Of a stretch of DNA of 64,000 bases, positions 7,903 through 16,560 are shown in pieces. The first letter of the stretch is position 1. The number at the start of each line of letters is the position of its first letter. The stretch lies in NCBI GenBank assembly GCA_014655195.1, contig BNBH01000033.1, forward strand, positions 1 through 64,000. Reading direction: 5' to 3'. Under the pieces are notes generated by a model. It was not told the origin of the DNA. It worked only from the letters and a program-made list of their open reading frames with translations, and ran no database searches. A program made the position numbers and the translations under genes. Source of the DNA: Streptomyces cellulosae. Its GTDB lineage: Bacteria; Actinomycetota; Actinomycetes; Streptomycetales; Streptomycetaceae.

Positions 7903-8754
7903 GTGCCAACTGCCATTGCCGTGACCGGCGCCGACATGGCGCTGCCGGCGCACGACGAACGCACCCTGCCCGCCGTCGTGCTGCGCGACGTCGACACCCG
8001 CCCGCTCGACCACGTGCTGACCGAACTCCAGGCCGTCGTCGAGGCGCACGGCCATGTCGTCGTCGTGTGCTCCCCGGCCACCCCCGCCCCCGTCCTGCGG
8101 CGCCTCCACACCCTGCGCTCCCTGCTGGAGAGCGACCGGATAGCCCTGTTCCGCCCCGACCTGCCGCCGCTCGCCGTGGCCGTACTGGCCCGCCAGCTGC
8201 GGCAGCTCGCCTCCTGCGACATCGGCCCCGGCGTCCTCGCCTCGGCCGGCCGCCTCCTCACCCACTACCTGCACGCCGGGGCGCTGCTGGGCTCCGTCGC
8301 CCGCCTCGACCGGATCCCCGTCGACCTCAAGCAGCACGCCAAGTCCTGGCTCCCCGGCAGCCAGTTCGCCGTCCTCGCCCACCCGCAGCCGCAGCTCGTC
8401 CGCCTCGGCCCCGACGCCGTGCTCGACGGACCCGAGTTCGGCACCTGGATGCTCGTCGCCCGCGGCCAGCTCCCCTCCGACTGGGTCACCACCACCCTCG
8501 CGCCCGCCTGGCGGGTGCAGGGCCTGCGCGAGGCCCAGCTGCCCGCGGAGTCCGGGCGCTGGTGGGGCACCGGCAAGGTCGTCGAGTTCTGCACCTTCCT
8601 GCCCGACCTGTCCGTGCTCTACCAACTGGTCACGTCCGTACGGCGCGGCACCTGCCACTGGTGCGGCATCGACGTCATCGGCGACCGCTGCGTGTTCTGC
8701 TCGGCCACCCCGCCCGCCCCCGAGGCCAGACCGGCCCTCACCCGACGCACCTGA
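7903..8754 (+). CDS. Zinc-ribbon protein heading the tad locus
   Basis: A 283-residue protein read from GTG 7903, chosen because GGGGAG sits 6 bases upstream. An in-frame GTG at 7846 would add 19 residues but has a poorer site. It has no signal peptide or membrane segment. The N-terminal half is a probable alpha/beta fold, and the last ~35 residues carry 'CHWCGIDVIGDRCVFC', a four-cysteine zinc ribbon. It is the first gene of the co-directional pilus cluster, 69 bases before cpaB. I do not recognise the family. A cytoplasmic regulatory or assembly role in the Tad machine is inferred from position only. Confidence 0.75.
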   Translation: MPTAIAVTGADMALPAHDERTLPAVVLRDVDTRPLDHVLTELQAVVEAHGHVVVVCSPATPAPVLRRLHTLRSLLESDRIALFRPDLPPLAVAVLARQLRQLASCDIGPGVLASAGRLLTHYLHAGALLGSVARLDRIPVDLKQHAKSWLPGSQFAVLAHPQPQLVRLGPDAVLDGPEFGTWMLVARGQLPSDWVTTTLAPAWRVQGLREAQLPAESGRWWGTGKVVEFCTFLPDLSVLYQLVTSVRRGTCHWCGIDVIGDRCVFCSATPPAPEARPALTRRT

Positions 8755-8823
8755 CCCGTCCGCCCACCGCACGAGCCCGCACCGTCCCGCTCGACCGCCA
8801 CCCCCAACGAGGTTGCACGGTTC

Positions 8824-9528
8824 ATGAACTCCCGTCAGCGCCGCGGCGTCATACTCATCCTCCTGTCGGTCCTGTGCGCCCTCGGCGCGTTCGCCGGCGT
8901 GCTCTCCGTCATCAACGACGTGCGCTCCAAGGTCGGCCCCGAGGTCGCCGCCTACCGGCTGAAGACCGACATCGCGCCCTACACCACGCTCGGCGCCGGC
9001 CAGTTCGAGCGGATCGAGATGCCCGAGCGCTGGCTGTCGGAGAACGCCGTCACCGACCTCGACGACCTCCGCGGCAAGATCGCCGTCACCACCCTGCGCA
9101 AGGGCTCGCTGCTCCAGACCGACATGATCGTGGACCGGCCCGCCCTCCAGCCGGGGCAGCAGGAGGTCGCCATCATGATCGACGCGGCCACCGGCGTCGC
9201 CGGAAAGATCACCCCCGGCTCCACGGTCAACGTGTACGCCACCTTCGAGGGACAGCGCGAGGGCGACCCCGACCAGTCGAAGATCATCGTCACCGGCGCC
9301 AAGGTCCTCGACGTCGGCCGGCTCACCGCCCTCCAGCCCGACGAGGACGACCGCCGCGGGCCCGCCGACGCCGTCCCCATCACCTTCGCGCTGTCCACCC
9401 TCGACGCCCAGCGCATCACCTACGCCGAGTCGTTCGCCCAGCGGGTGCGGCTCGCGCTGGTCGGCCCCGGGGGCGACACGGGCGTCCCCGAGAAGGACCG
9501 GACGTACGAACTCGCGCAGGACAAGTGA
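8824..9528 (+). CDS. cpaB: CpaB/RcpC-like Flp pilus assembly protein with SAF domain
   Basis: A 234-residue protein with one N-terminal membrane segment (about 8-30) and an outer region. An SAF-type domain (about 45-105, 'YRLKTDIAPYTTLGAGQF' through 'LRKGSLL') is followed by an RcpC-like domain with 'GVAGKITPGSTVNVYA'. In Gram-negative Tad systems CpaB/RcpC acts at the envelope with the secretin. In this monoderm it probably helps guide the pilus through the cell wall. It ends 9 bases before the CpaE-like gene, which supports an operon. Confidence 0.9.
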   Translation: MNSRQRRGVILILLSVLCALGAFAGVLSVINDVRSKVGPEVAAYRLKTDIAPYTTLGAGQFERIEMPERWLSENAVTDLDDLRGKIAVTTLRKGSLLQTDMIVDRPALQPGQQEVAIMIDAATGVAGKITPGSTVNVYATFEGQREGDPDQSKIIVTGAKVLDVGRLTALQPDEDDRRGPADAVPITFALSTLDAQRITYAESFAQRVRLALVGPGGDTGVPEKDRTYELAQDK

Positions 9529-9537
9529 GAGGCCCGC

Positions 9538-10791
9538 ATGTCCACCAGGATCCTCCCGGCAGTCGGTGACGCGGACGCGGCCCGGTCCCTCACCACCCTG
9601 ATCGGCCAGCTCCCCGACGTGGAGCCGCTCGCCCCGGTGACCGACTCCACGCAGCTCGTCGACACCCTCTCCCGGCTGGCCGCCGAGTCCCTCGACGAAC
9701 TGCCCGAGGTGGTCGTCGTCCACGAGCGGATCGGCCCCGTCCCCGCGCTGGAACTGATCCGCGAGGTCGCCCTGCGCTTCCCGTCCGTCGGCGTCGTCCT
9801 CGTCACCTCCGACGCGAGCCCCGGCCTCTTCCAGGCCGCCATGGACCACGGCGCCCGCGGCCTGGCCGCCCTCCCGCTGAGCTACGAGGAACTCGCCAGC
9901 CGGGTCCAGGCGGTCGCCCAGTGGTCGGCCGGCGTACGGCGCCACCTGGGCGCCGGCGGCGACCCGGTCCCCGGCGCCGGCGGCACCGTCGTCACCGTCA
10001 GCGGCTCCAAGGGCGGCGTCGGCGCCACCCTCACCGCCGTGCAGCTCGCGCTCGCCGCCCAGACCTCCGGACGCTCCACCGCCCTGGTCGACATGGACCT
10101 CCAGACCGGGGACGTCGCCTCCTACCTGGACGTCCAGTTCCGCCGCTCCGTCGTCGACCTCGCCGCGATCAACGACATCTCCCCGCGCGTCCTCGCCGAC
10201 GCCGTCTTCCGCCACGACAGCGGACTCGCCCTGCTCCTCGCCCCCGCCGAGGGGGAACGCGGCGAGGAGGTCACCGACCGGGCCGCCCGCCACATCGTCG
10301 GCGCCCTGCGCTCCCGCTACGAGGTCGTCGTCATCGACTGCGGCGCCCAGCTCGGCGGCGCCGGCGCGGCGGCCGTGGAGACGGCCGACCGGGCCCTGCT
10401 GGTCACCACCCCCGACGTCATCGCCGTACGAGGAGCCAAGCGGACCGTGCGGATGTGGGACCGGCTGCAGATCCGCAAGGCGGAGGAGACCACGGTCGTC
10501 GTCAACCGGCACACCCGGTCCACGGAGATCCAGCCGCCGCTCATCGCGCGCATCACCGGCACCGCGGTCGCCGCCACCACGATCCCCGCCCACTTCAAGG
10601 AGCTCCAGGGCGTGGTGGACGCCGGGCGCGTGCACGAACTGGAGGCGAAGAGCACCGTGAAACAGGCGATGTGGGCGCTGGCCGGCGAACTCGGGCTGAT
10701 GCAGGCCGCGCAGACGAGCCACCGGGGCGGACGGCTGCGCGGCGACCGGGGCGCGGTCAGCTTGCGGCGGCGCAGGGACGGTACAGGATGA
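9538..10791 (+). CDS. cpaE: CpaE/TadZ-like pilus-localisation ATPase
   Basis: A 417-residue protein. Residues 1-130 form a receiver-like domain. Residues ~145-400 form a MinD/ParA-type ATPase with deviant Walker A 'SGSKGGVGAT' (about 154-163, Lys158) and 'LVDMDLQTGDVASYLD'. TadZ/CpaE proteins position the secretion ATPase at the membrane. The C-terminus is basic. Its stop overlaps the next start (ATGA at 10788-10791), indicating translational coupling to the first pseudopilin gene. Confidence 0.92.
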   Translation: MSTRILPAVGDADAARSLTTLIGQLPDVEPLAPVTDSTQLVDTLSRLAAESLDELPEVVVVHERIGPVPALELIREVALRFPSVGVVLVTSDASPGLFQAAMDHGARGLAALPLSYEELASRVQAVAQWSAGVRRHLGAGGDPVPGAGGTVVTVSGSKGGVGATLTAVQLALAAQTSGRSTALVDMDLQTGDVASYLDVQFRRSVVDLAAINDISPRVLADAVFRHDSGLALLLAPAEGERGEEVTDRAARHIVGALRSRYEVVVIDCGAQLGGAGAAAVETADRALLVTTPDVIAVRGAKRTVRMWDRLQIRKAEETTVVVNRHTRSTEIQPPLIARITGTAVAATTIPAHFKELQGVVDAGRVHELEAKSTVKQAMWALAGELGLMQAAQTSHRGGRLRGDRGAVSLRRRRDGTG

Positions 10792-11192
10792 ACGGCGGCA
10801 GGCGTTCGAGGGCTTCGGGGCCGTACCGCGACCGGGGGCAGGTCACCGTCGAGTTCCTCGGCATGACCCCGACGATCCTCGTCACGCTGGTCGTGCTGTG
10901 GCAGCTCGTGCTGGTCGGCTACACCTTCACCCTCGCCGGGAACGCCGCCGACGAGGCCGCCCGCGCCGGGACCGCCGCCTCCCCCGGCGCACGCCAGGGC
11001 GCCTGCCAGGCCGCCGGCACGGACAAACTGTCCGGCGCCTGGGGCACCGGCGCCACGGTGACCTGCGCGACGGGCGGCGGCATGGTCACCGCCGACGTGA
11101 GAATCAGGGTGCCGATCCTCTTCCCCGGCACCCTCTCCTTCCCGTTCGACGTGACCGGTCACGCGGGCGCGGTCGAGGAGGAGACGGACTGA
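10788..11192 (+). CDS. TadE-like pseudopilin 1
   Basis: A 134-residue protein with ATG overlapping the cpaE stop by four bases. The N-terminus carries a Tad prepilin motif, Gly17-Gln-Val-Thr-Val-Glu22-Phe. Cleavage after Gly17 would leave Glu at +5, followed by a hydrophobic helix (about 24-50). TadE-type minor pilins are processed by a TadV/CpaA-type peptidase and are needed for Flp pilus assembly. The rest is a small beta-rich outer domain with two cysteines (about residues 75 and 89). Confidence 0.88.
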   Translation: MNGGRRSRASGPYRDRGQVTVEFLGMTPTILVTLVVLWQLVLVGYTFTLAGNAADEAARAGTAASPGARQGACQAAGTDKLSGAWGTGATVTCATGGGMVTADVRIRVPILFPGTLSFPFDVTGHAGAVEEETD

Positions 11193-11193
11193 C

Positions 11194-11574
11194 ATGGCGT
11201 ACGGACGTGGTGTGTCCTACCGGCCGGGCGGTCGCCGCCGTGACCGCGGGCAGGTGGCGATCGAGTACCTGGGATTCCTGCCGATCCTGCTGATCGTCGC
11301 GATGGCCGGGGTGCAGCTCGGCCTGATCGCCTACACCGCCCAGCAGGCCGGCACCGCCGCCCGCGCCGGCGCCCGCAGCGCCTCCCTGGACCGGGGCGCC
11401 CAGGCCGCCTGCACGGCCGCCGTCAGCTCCTGGCTGGCCGACGGCACCTCCTGCGGCACGTCGGGGGGCGGCGACGAGGTCACCGTCACCGCCCGGGTCG
11501 ACATCCCGTCGATCGTGCCCGGCTGGGACTTCGGCTCGGCGGGGAGGAGCGCCACGATGCCCGTCGACCACTGA
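11194..11574 (+). CDS. TadE-like pseudopilin 2
   Basis: A 126-residue protein starting one base after the previous stop. The prepilin motif is Gly19-Gln-Val-Ala-Ile-Glu24-Tyr, again with Glu at +5, followed by a membrane helix at about 26-50. It shares length and architecture with the preceding gene, including two outer-domain cysteines, so the pair probably arose by duplication. The operon is then interrupted by a 47-bp tandem repeat before cpaF. Confidence 0.88.
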   Translation: MAYGRGVSYRPGGRRRDRGQVAIEYLGFLPILLIVAMAGVQLGLIAYTAQQAGTAARAGARSASLDRGAQAACTAAVSSWLADGTSCGTSGGGDEVTVTARVDIPSIVPGWDFGSAGRSATMPVDH

Positions 11575-11578
11575 CACC

Positions 11579-11889
11579 GCACGGCGAGGAACACCAGGAC
11601 GACCAGGGCCATGACGACCGGACGAGCACGACGAGGAACACCGGGACGACGAGGGCCATGACGACCGGACGAGCACGGCGAGGAACACCGGGACGACGAG
11701 GGCCATGACGACCGGACGAGCACGGCGAGGAACACCGGGACGACGAGGGCCACGACGACCGGACGAGCACGACGAGGAACACCGGGACGACGAGGGCCAC
11801 GACGACCGGACGAGCACGACGAGGAACACCGGGACGACGAGGGCCACGACGACCGGACGAGCACGACGAGGAACACCGGCACCACGAGG
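11579..11889 (+). repeat. 47-bp tandem repeat array, six full copies plus a partial
   Basis: Units begin at 11579, 11626, 11673, 11720, 11767, 11814 and 11861 (partial, ~29 bases), with exact 47-base spacing. Copies differ at only a few bases, for example ACGG/ACGA near the unit start and CATG/CACG in the middle. The array fills the gap between the second tadE stop (11574) and the cpaF start (11902). Because 47 is not a multiple of three, the unit cannot encode a regular peptide repeat. Each unit contains GAGGA, and the partial last unit supplies the AGGAG in front of cpaF. Confidence 0.95.
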
Positions 11890-11901
11890 AGCGAGCCACT
11901 C

Positions 11902-13239
11902 ATGAGCCTGCGGGCACGCATCAACTCCCCCGAGGAGAGGACCGGGCGGGGCGAGGACGGCCATCTCGTCGCGTCCTACCGCGCCAAGCTCCTGGAGGAG
12001 ATCGACCTCGCGGAGATGAGCGCGCTGTCCCCGGCCGAGCGCCGGGCCCGGCTTGAACGCGTCCTCGGCCACATCATCAGCCGCGAAGGTCCCGTCCTGT
12101 CGACGGTGGAACGCGCCCAGCTCATCCGCCGCGTCGTCGACGAGGCCCTCGGCCTCGGCATCCTCGAACCGCTGCTGGAGGACGCCTCCGTCACCGAGAT
12201 CATGGTCAACGGCCCGGACGCCGTCTTCGTCGAGCGGGGCGGCCGGGTGGAGCAGCTGCCGCTGCGGTTCGCGTCCCACGACCAGCTGATGCAGACGATC
12301 GAGCGCATCGTCTCCACCGTGAACCGCCGCGTCGACGAGTCCAACCCCATGGTCGACGCCCGCCTCCCCTCCGGGGAGCGCGTCAACGTCATCATCCCCC
12401 CGCTGTCCCTGACCGGCGCGGTCCTCACCATCCGCCGCTTCCCGCGCTCCTTCACCCTCCAGGAGCTGATCGGCCTCGGCTCGCTCGACGAGCCCATGCT
12501 GTATCTGCTGGCCGGACTGGTGCAGGCCCGCTTCAACATCATCGTCTCCGGCGCCACCGGCACCGGTAAGACCACCCTCCTCAACGCCCTGTCCGGGCTG
12601 ATCCCCGAGGGCGAACGCATCATCACCATCGAGGACTCCGCCGAGCTCCAGCTCCAGCAGCCGCACGTCATCCGCCTGGAGTCCCGCCCGCCCAACGTCG
12701 AGGGCAAGGGCCGCGTCACCATCCGCGACCTGGTCCGCAACTCCCTCCGTATGCGGCCCGACCGCATCGTCGTCGGTGAGGTCCGCGGCGGCGAGTCCCT
12801 CGACATGCTCCAGGCGATGTCCACCGGCCACGACGGCTCCCTCGCCACCGTCCACGCCAACAGCGCCGAGGACGCCCTCACCCGGCTGCAGACCCTCGCC
12901 TCCATGTCCGACGTGGAGATCCCCTTCGTCGCCCTGCACGACCAGATCAACAGCGCCGTCGACGTGATCGTGCAGCTCACCCGGTTCGCCGACGGCGCCC
13001 GCCGCATCACCGAGATCGCCCTGCTGGAGAGCCACGGCGGGGAGCCGTACCGGCTGGCCACGGTCGCCCGCTTCGACGCCCTCCCGATGACCCCCGACGG
13101 CGGCGTCCACGGCTCGTACGTGCACCACCCCGTGCCCCGGCGGACCGCCGACCGCCTCTACATGGCCGGCCAGACCGTCCCGCAGGCGTTCGGCATCGCC
13201 CACTCCACCGACCAGCTCGCCACCCGAGAAGCCAGGTAG
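11902..13239 (+). CDS. cpaF: CpaF/TadA-family pilus assembly ATPase
   Basis: A 445-residue secretion ATPase (GspE/VirB11 superfamily). It has an N-terminal helical domain, an Asp box-like region around 'SVTEIMVNGPDAVFVERGGR', Walker A 'GATGTGKTT' with Lys223, 'IITIEDSAELQLQQPHVIRLE' and 'MRPDRIVVGEVRGGE'. It powers pilin polymerisation at the inner face of the membrane with TadB/TadC. The ATG at 11902 is preceded by GAGGAG at 11886-11891, which lies in the degenerate end of the 47-bp array. Confidence 0.96.
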   Translation: MSLRARINSPEERTGRGEDGHLVASYRAKLLEEIDLAEMSALSPAERRARLERVLGHIISREGPVLSTVERAQLIRRVVDEALGLGILEPLLEDASVTEIMVNGPDAVFVERGGRVEQLPLRFASHDQLMQTIERIVSTVNRRVDESNPMVDARLPSGERVNVIIPPLSLTGAVLTIRRFPRSFTLQELIGLGSLDEPMLYLLAGLVQARFNIIVSGATGTGKTTLLNALSGLIPEGERIITIEDSAELQLQQPHVIRLESRPPNVEGKGRVTIRDLVRNSLRMRPDRIVVGEVRGGESLDMLQAMSTGHDGSLATVHANSAEDALTRLQTLASMSDVEIPFVALHDQINSAVDVIVQLTRFADGARRITEIALLESHGGEPYRLATVARFDALPMTPDGGVHGSYVHHPVPRRTADRLYMAGQTVPQAFGIAHSTDQLATREAR

Positions 13240-13250
13240 GTACCGCCCCC

Positions 13251-14195
13251 ATGGAGCTGCAGAACCTGATCACGCTGACCACCGGCCTCACCCTGCTGAC
13301 CTGCGTCCTCGCGGTCACCGGCGTGCACGTCCACGCGGCCGGGCGGGCGCAGCGGCAGGCGCTGGTGGACCGGTTGACGGCCACCGGGGAGCTCCCGTCC
13401 GCCGGCCGCAGGCGCCGTTTCCCCACCCTGGACCGCCGGCTGCGCCGCACCCGTCTGGGCCGCAAGCTGGAGCTGCGTCTGCTCGCGACCGGCCTGGACG
13501 TGACGCCCGGTGAGTTCTTCGTGGCCATGCTGGCCGTCGTCGCCGGACTGTGGATGGCCGGGCAGGCGACCCTCGCACCGTTCTTCGGCCCGATCGCGGG
13601 ACTGCTCGGCGTGTGGGCGGCCCTCCAGTTCCTCGACTGGCAGCGGCAGAAGCGCATCGAACGGTTCATCAACCAGCTCCCCGAACTGGCCCGCATCCTC
13701 GCCAACGCCACCCAGGCGGGCCTCGCCCTGCGCACCGCGATCGGCATCGCCGCGGAGGAGCTGGAGGCCCCGGCCGGCGAGGAACTCGCCAAGGTGGCCA
13801 ACCAGCTGGCGATGGGCGCCTCCATGGAGGACGCCCTCGGCGAACTCTCCGACCGGCTCCCCTCCCGCGAACTCGTCGTCCTCGTCACCACACTCGTGCT
13901 GGCCAACCGGGCGGGCGGCCAGGTGGTGAGCGCCCTGCGCAACCTCACCGAGACGCTGGAGGAACGCAAGGAGACCCGGCGCGAGGTCCGCACCCAGCTT
14001 TCCCAGGTCAGCATGACCTCGTACGCCGTGCCGGTCCTCGGCGTCGGCTCGCTGTTCCTGATGAACGGGGTGAAGGACGGCGCCCTGGAGCGCATGACCG
14101 GCTCGACGGCCGGACAGATGGCGGTCCTCGTCGCCTTCGGCCTCTACGCCGTCGGGTTCCTGCTCATCCGCCGCCTGTCCCGCATCGACGTCTGA
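13251..14195 (+). CDS. tadB: TadB-like Flp pilus platform protein
   Basis: A 314-residue inner-membrane protein with hydrophobic segments near residues 5-25, 87-125, 265-285 and 290-308, and a T2SSF-type cytoplasmic domain ('NQLPELARILANATQAGL', 'LSDRLPSRELVVLVTTLVLANRAGGQV'). It should form the membrane platform for CpaF with TadC. It starts 11 bases after cpaF. Confidence 0.93.
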   Translation: MELQNLITLTTGLTLLTCVLAVTGVHVHAAGRAQRQALVDRLTATGELPSAGRRRRFPTLDRRLRRTRLGRKLELRLLATGLDVTPGEFFVAMLAVVAGLWMAGQATLAPFFGPIAGLLGVWAALQFLDWQRQKRIERFINQLPELARILANATQAGLALRTAIGIAAEELEAPAGEELAKVANQLAMGASMEDALGELSDRLPSRELVVLVTTLVLANRAGGQVVSALRNLTETLEERKETRREVRTQLSQVSMTSYAVPVLGVGSLFLMNGVKDGALERMTGSTAGQMAVLVAFGLYAVGFLLIRRLSRIDV

Positions 14196-14216
14196 ACCGG
14201 GGAAGGGGACGACGAC

Positions 14217-15104
14217 ATGGCACTCCTGCTCGCCGCGCTCATGGCCCTCGCCGTGTGCGGCATCTTCGCCGGCATCCGCATGTACCGGGCGGAGGCGAAA
14301 CTCCCCGGCGACCTGATGCTCGCCCTGGAGGTCGGCTCCACCCGCACCGGCGCGGTCGACTCCCTCATCGACCGCATGGGCATGCGCTACGCCCCCGCCG
14401 TGCTGCGCCTCATGGGACCGGCGCTGGTCGCCAAGTACCGCCGCAAGATCGACCTCGCCGGCAACCCCGGCGGCCTCACCATCCACCGCTACGCCGCCCG
14501 CCGCGCCGTCTACGGCGCCCTCGGCGGCTTCGGCTGCCTGGTGTTCCTGCTGCGCGGCCAGCTGTTCGTGGCGCTGCTGCTGCTCGCGTTCGGAGCGTTC
14601 TGGACGGAGGTCGGCATCTGGTCGGCGATCCGCGTCCGCAAGGACGTCATCGAGCGGACCCTGCCCGACTTCCTCGACGTCCTCGCCGTCGTGGTCAGCG
14701 CGGGCCTCGGCTTCCGCCAGGCCCTGGAACGCGTCTCCTCCCAGTACGAGGGCCCCTGGGCGGACGAACTGCGCATCACCCTGCGCCAGATGGACCTCGG
14801 CATGAGCCGCAGGCAGGCCTTCGCCGAACTGCGCCGCCGCAACGACTCCGAACAGGTGGCCATGTTCGTCACCGCCCTCCAGCAGGGCGAGGAGCTGGGC
14901 GCGCCCATCGTCGACACACTGGTGGCGCTGGCGAAGGACATGCGCCGCACCGACGCGCAGAACGCCCGCCGCAAGGCGGCCCGCGCGGTGCCCAAGGCGA
15001 CCTTGATGATCACCACGTTCATGGTCCCGGCCACGATGATCCTCCTCGGCGCCGGCCTGATCCTCGGCTCCGGCACCGACTTCGGCTCGCTCACGGGCGA
15101 GTGA
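14217..15104 (+). CDS. tadC: TadC-like Flp pilus platform protein
   Basis: A 295-residue membrane protein with segments at about 1-22, 98-140 and 263-285 and a T2SSF domain ('LPDFLDVLAVVVSAGLGFRQALERV', 'MFVTALQQGEELGAPIVDTL'). It is the usual TadC partner of TadB. A GGGGAAGGGGA ribosome binding site precedes the ATG, and it lies 21 bases after tadB. Confidence 0.93.
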   Translation: MALLLAALMALAVCGIFAGIRMYRAEAKLPGDLMLALEVGSTRTGAVDSLIDRMGMRYAPAVLRLMGPALVAKYRRKIDLAGNPGGLTIHRYAARRAVYGALGGFGCLVFLLRGQLFVALLLLAFGAFWTEVGIWSAIRVRKDVIERTLPDFLDVLAVVVSAGLGFRQALERVSSQYEGPWADELRITLRQMDLGMSRRQAFAELRRRNDSEQVAMFVTALQQGEELGAPIVDTLVALAKDMRRTDAQNARRKAARAVPKATLMITTFMVPATMILLGAGLILGSGTDFGSLTGE

Positions 15105-15120
15105 GGGGAGGCGGAGCGCG

Positions 15121-16560
15121 ATGACGACCACGCGGACACGGAGGGGGCGGGCGTGGCGGAGGCGGCGCGGCCCGGCCGCCCGGTGGCGGGCGGGGGCGGG
15201 ACCGGGCGTGCCGGCCGCGCCGATCGGGCCGGTCGCGGCGTGTGCGCGGACGCCGCAGGGGCTGACGGGTGGTGCGACGCGTGGGGCTCGGGCATCGGAG
15301 GAGCCGCCCGCTTCCCCGGTTCCGGACACCCGGCTCCAGGTGAACGCCCTCCAGGCGCTGTGCCGCCAAGCCTTCGGCTTCCGGCTCGCGATGATCGCCG
15401 TGGCCGCCCCGTCCGCCCTCCTCAACGCGGGCCCCGGCTGGGGCGTACGCCTGGTCGGCATCGCGGTCGTCGTCACCTTCATGGTGTCGTACGCGCTCTT
15501 CCGCGACTGGGAGCGCTTCGGCCCCCTCCTCCTGCGCCACCCCACGCTCCTCGCGGCGGACACCCTCTTCGGCGCCCTGCTGCTGGTCTCCGCCGGCCCC
15601 GACACCACCCTCGCCTACGTCAGCGTCTGCACACCGCTGCTCGCGGGCCTCATCTACGGCTGGCGGGGCGCGGCCGTCTTCGCCTCGCTCCAGGGCGTGA
15701 TCCTGCTGCTCGTCCACGCCACGCTCGACAACCCGCACACCGAACCCGCCGAGACGCTGATCCTGCCCGGCCTGTGCGTGATCGCGGGGGCGGTCGGCTC
15801 CAGCCTGCGCAAGCTGATGCTCCACCTCGGCGAGGCGACCCGCGCCCTGGCCGCGGTACGCGCCCGCCTGGCGGTCACGGAGGCGGTCGACGCCGAACGG
15901 GCGCGCCTCGCACGGGAGATGCACGACTCGGTGGCGAAGACGCTGCACGGGGTCGCGCTCGCGGCGGACGGCCTGGCCTCCTCGGCGGGGGCCGCCCGCA
16001 TGGACCCGGCCCTGGTGAAACGCCAGGCGGAACTGGTGGCACGGTCCGCGCGGCGAGCGGCCGCGGAGTCACGGGAACTGCTGACGGACCTGCGGAGGGA
16101 GGGGGAGCCGGGGCGTTCGGTGGACGTGGTGACCGAGGTGGCGTGCGCGGTACGGGAGTTCAGGGCGCGGAGTGGGGCGCCGGTGACGTACATGAGGACG
16201 GGGGAGGGGAGCACTCCGTGGATCCCGCGGGCGGCGGCGCGCCAGCTTCTGTCCATCACGGAGGAGGCGATGGAGAACGCCCATCGTCACGCGCGGGCGA
16301 GGAGGGTGGAGGTACGGGCGGGTGTTGAGGGCGACGTCCTGACGGTCGTCGTGCGCGACGACGGCAGGGGCCTGCCCGGCGCCCCGGACCTGGACGGCCT
16401 GCGCCGCGCGGGCCACTTCGGCCTGGTGGGCATGGTGGAGCGGGCGGCGTCGGTCGGGGCGCGGCTCAGCTTCGGGCGGGGTGAACGGGGGCGGGGGACG
16501 CAGGTGCGGGTGGAGTGGCCGCTCGTGTCGGGTAGGGCGGAGGTGCGCCATGAGGGATGA
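15121..16560 (+). CDS. NarL-type sensor histidine kinase of the tad locus
   Basis: A 479-residue kinase. A ~75-residue basic, Ala/Pro-rich N-terminus is followed by about six membrane helices (roughly 80-225), a HisKA_3 dimerisation domain with His268 ('ARLAREMHDSVAKTLHG') and an HATPase domain with N-box 'ITEEAMENAHRHARARR' and 'DDGRGLPG'. It should autophosphorylate on His268 and signal to the response regulator whose start overlaps its stop. It begins 16 bases after tadC, inside the pilus cluster, so control of pilus genes is a reasonable inference. The sensed signal is unknown. Confidence 0.93.
   Translation: MTTTRTRRGRAWRRRRGPAARWRAGAGPGVPAAPIGPVAACARTPQGLTGGATRGARASEEPPASPVPDTRLQVNALQALCRQAFGFRLAMIAVAAPSALLNAGPGWGVRLVGIAVVVTFMVSYALFRDWERFGPLLLRHPTLLAADTLFGALLLVSAGPDTTLAYVSVCTPLLAGLIYGWRGAAVFASLQGVILLLVHATLDNPHTEPAETLILPGLCVIAGAVGSSLRKLMLHLGEATRALAAVRARLAVTEAVDAERARLAREMHDSVAKTLHGVALAADGLASSAGAARMDPALVKRQAELVARSARRAAAESRELLTDLRREGEPGRSVDVVTEVACAVREFRARSGAPVTYMRTGEGSTPWIPRAAARQLLSITEEAMENAHRHARARRVEVRAGVEGDVLTVVVRDDGRGLPGAPDLDGLRRAGHFGLVGMVERAASVGARLSFGRGERGRGTQVRVEWPLVSGRAEVRHEG

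Noticed and set aside
7825..10722. 965-codon minus-strand open frame opposite the tad genes
   Set aside because: Low-complexity Gly/Asp/Glu/His protein, antisense to three well-supported pilus genes.
11579..11889. CRISPR array
   Set aside because: The 47-bp units abut directly with no unique spacers, and no cas genes are present.
11705..11905. Arg/Thr/Gly-rich frame across the 47-bp repeats
   Set aside because: The 47-base period shifts frame every unit, so the apparent peptide has no stable repeat and no ribosome binding site of its own.
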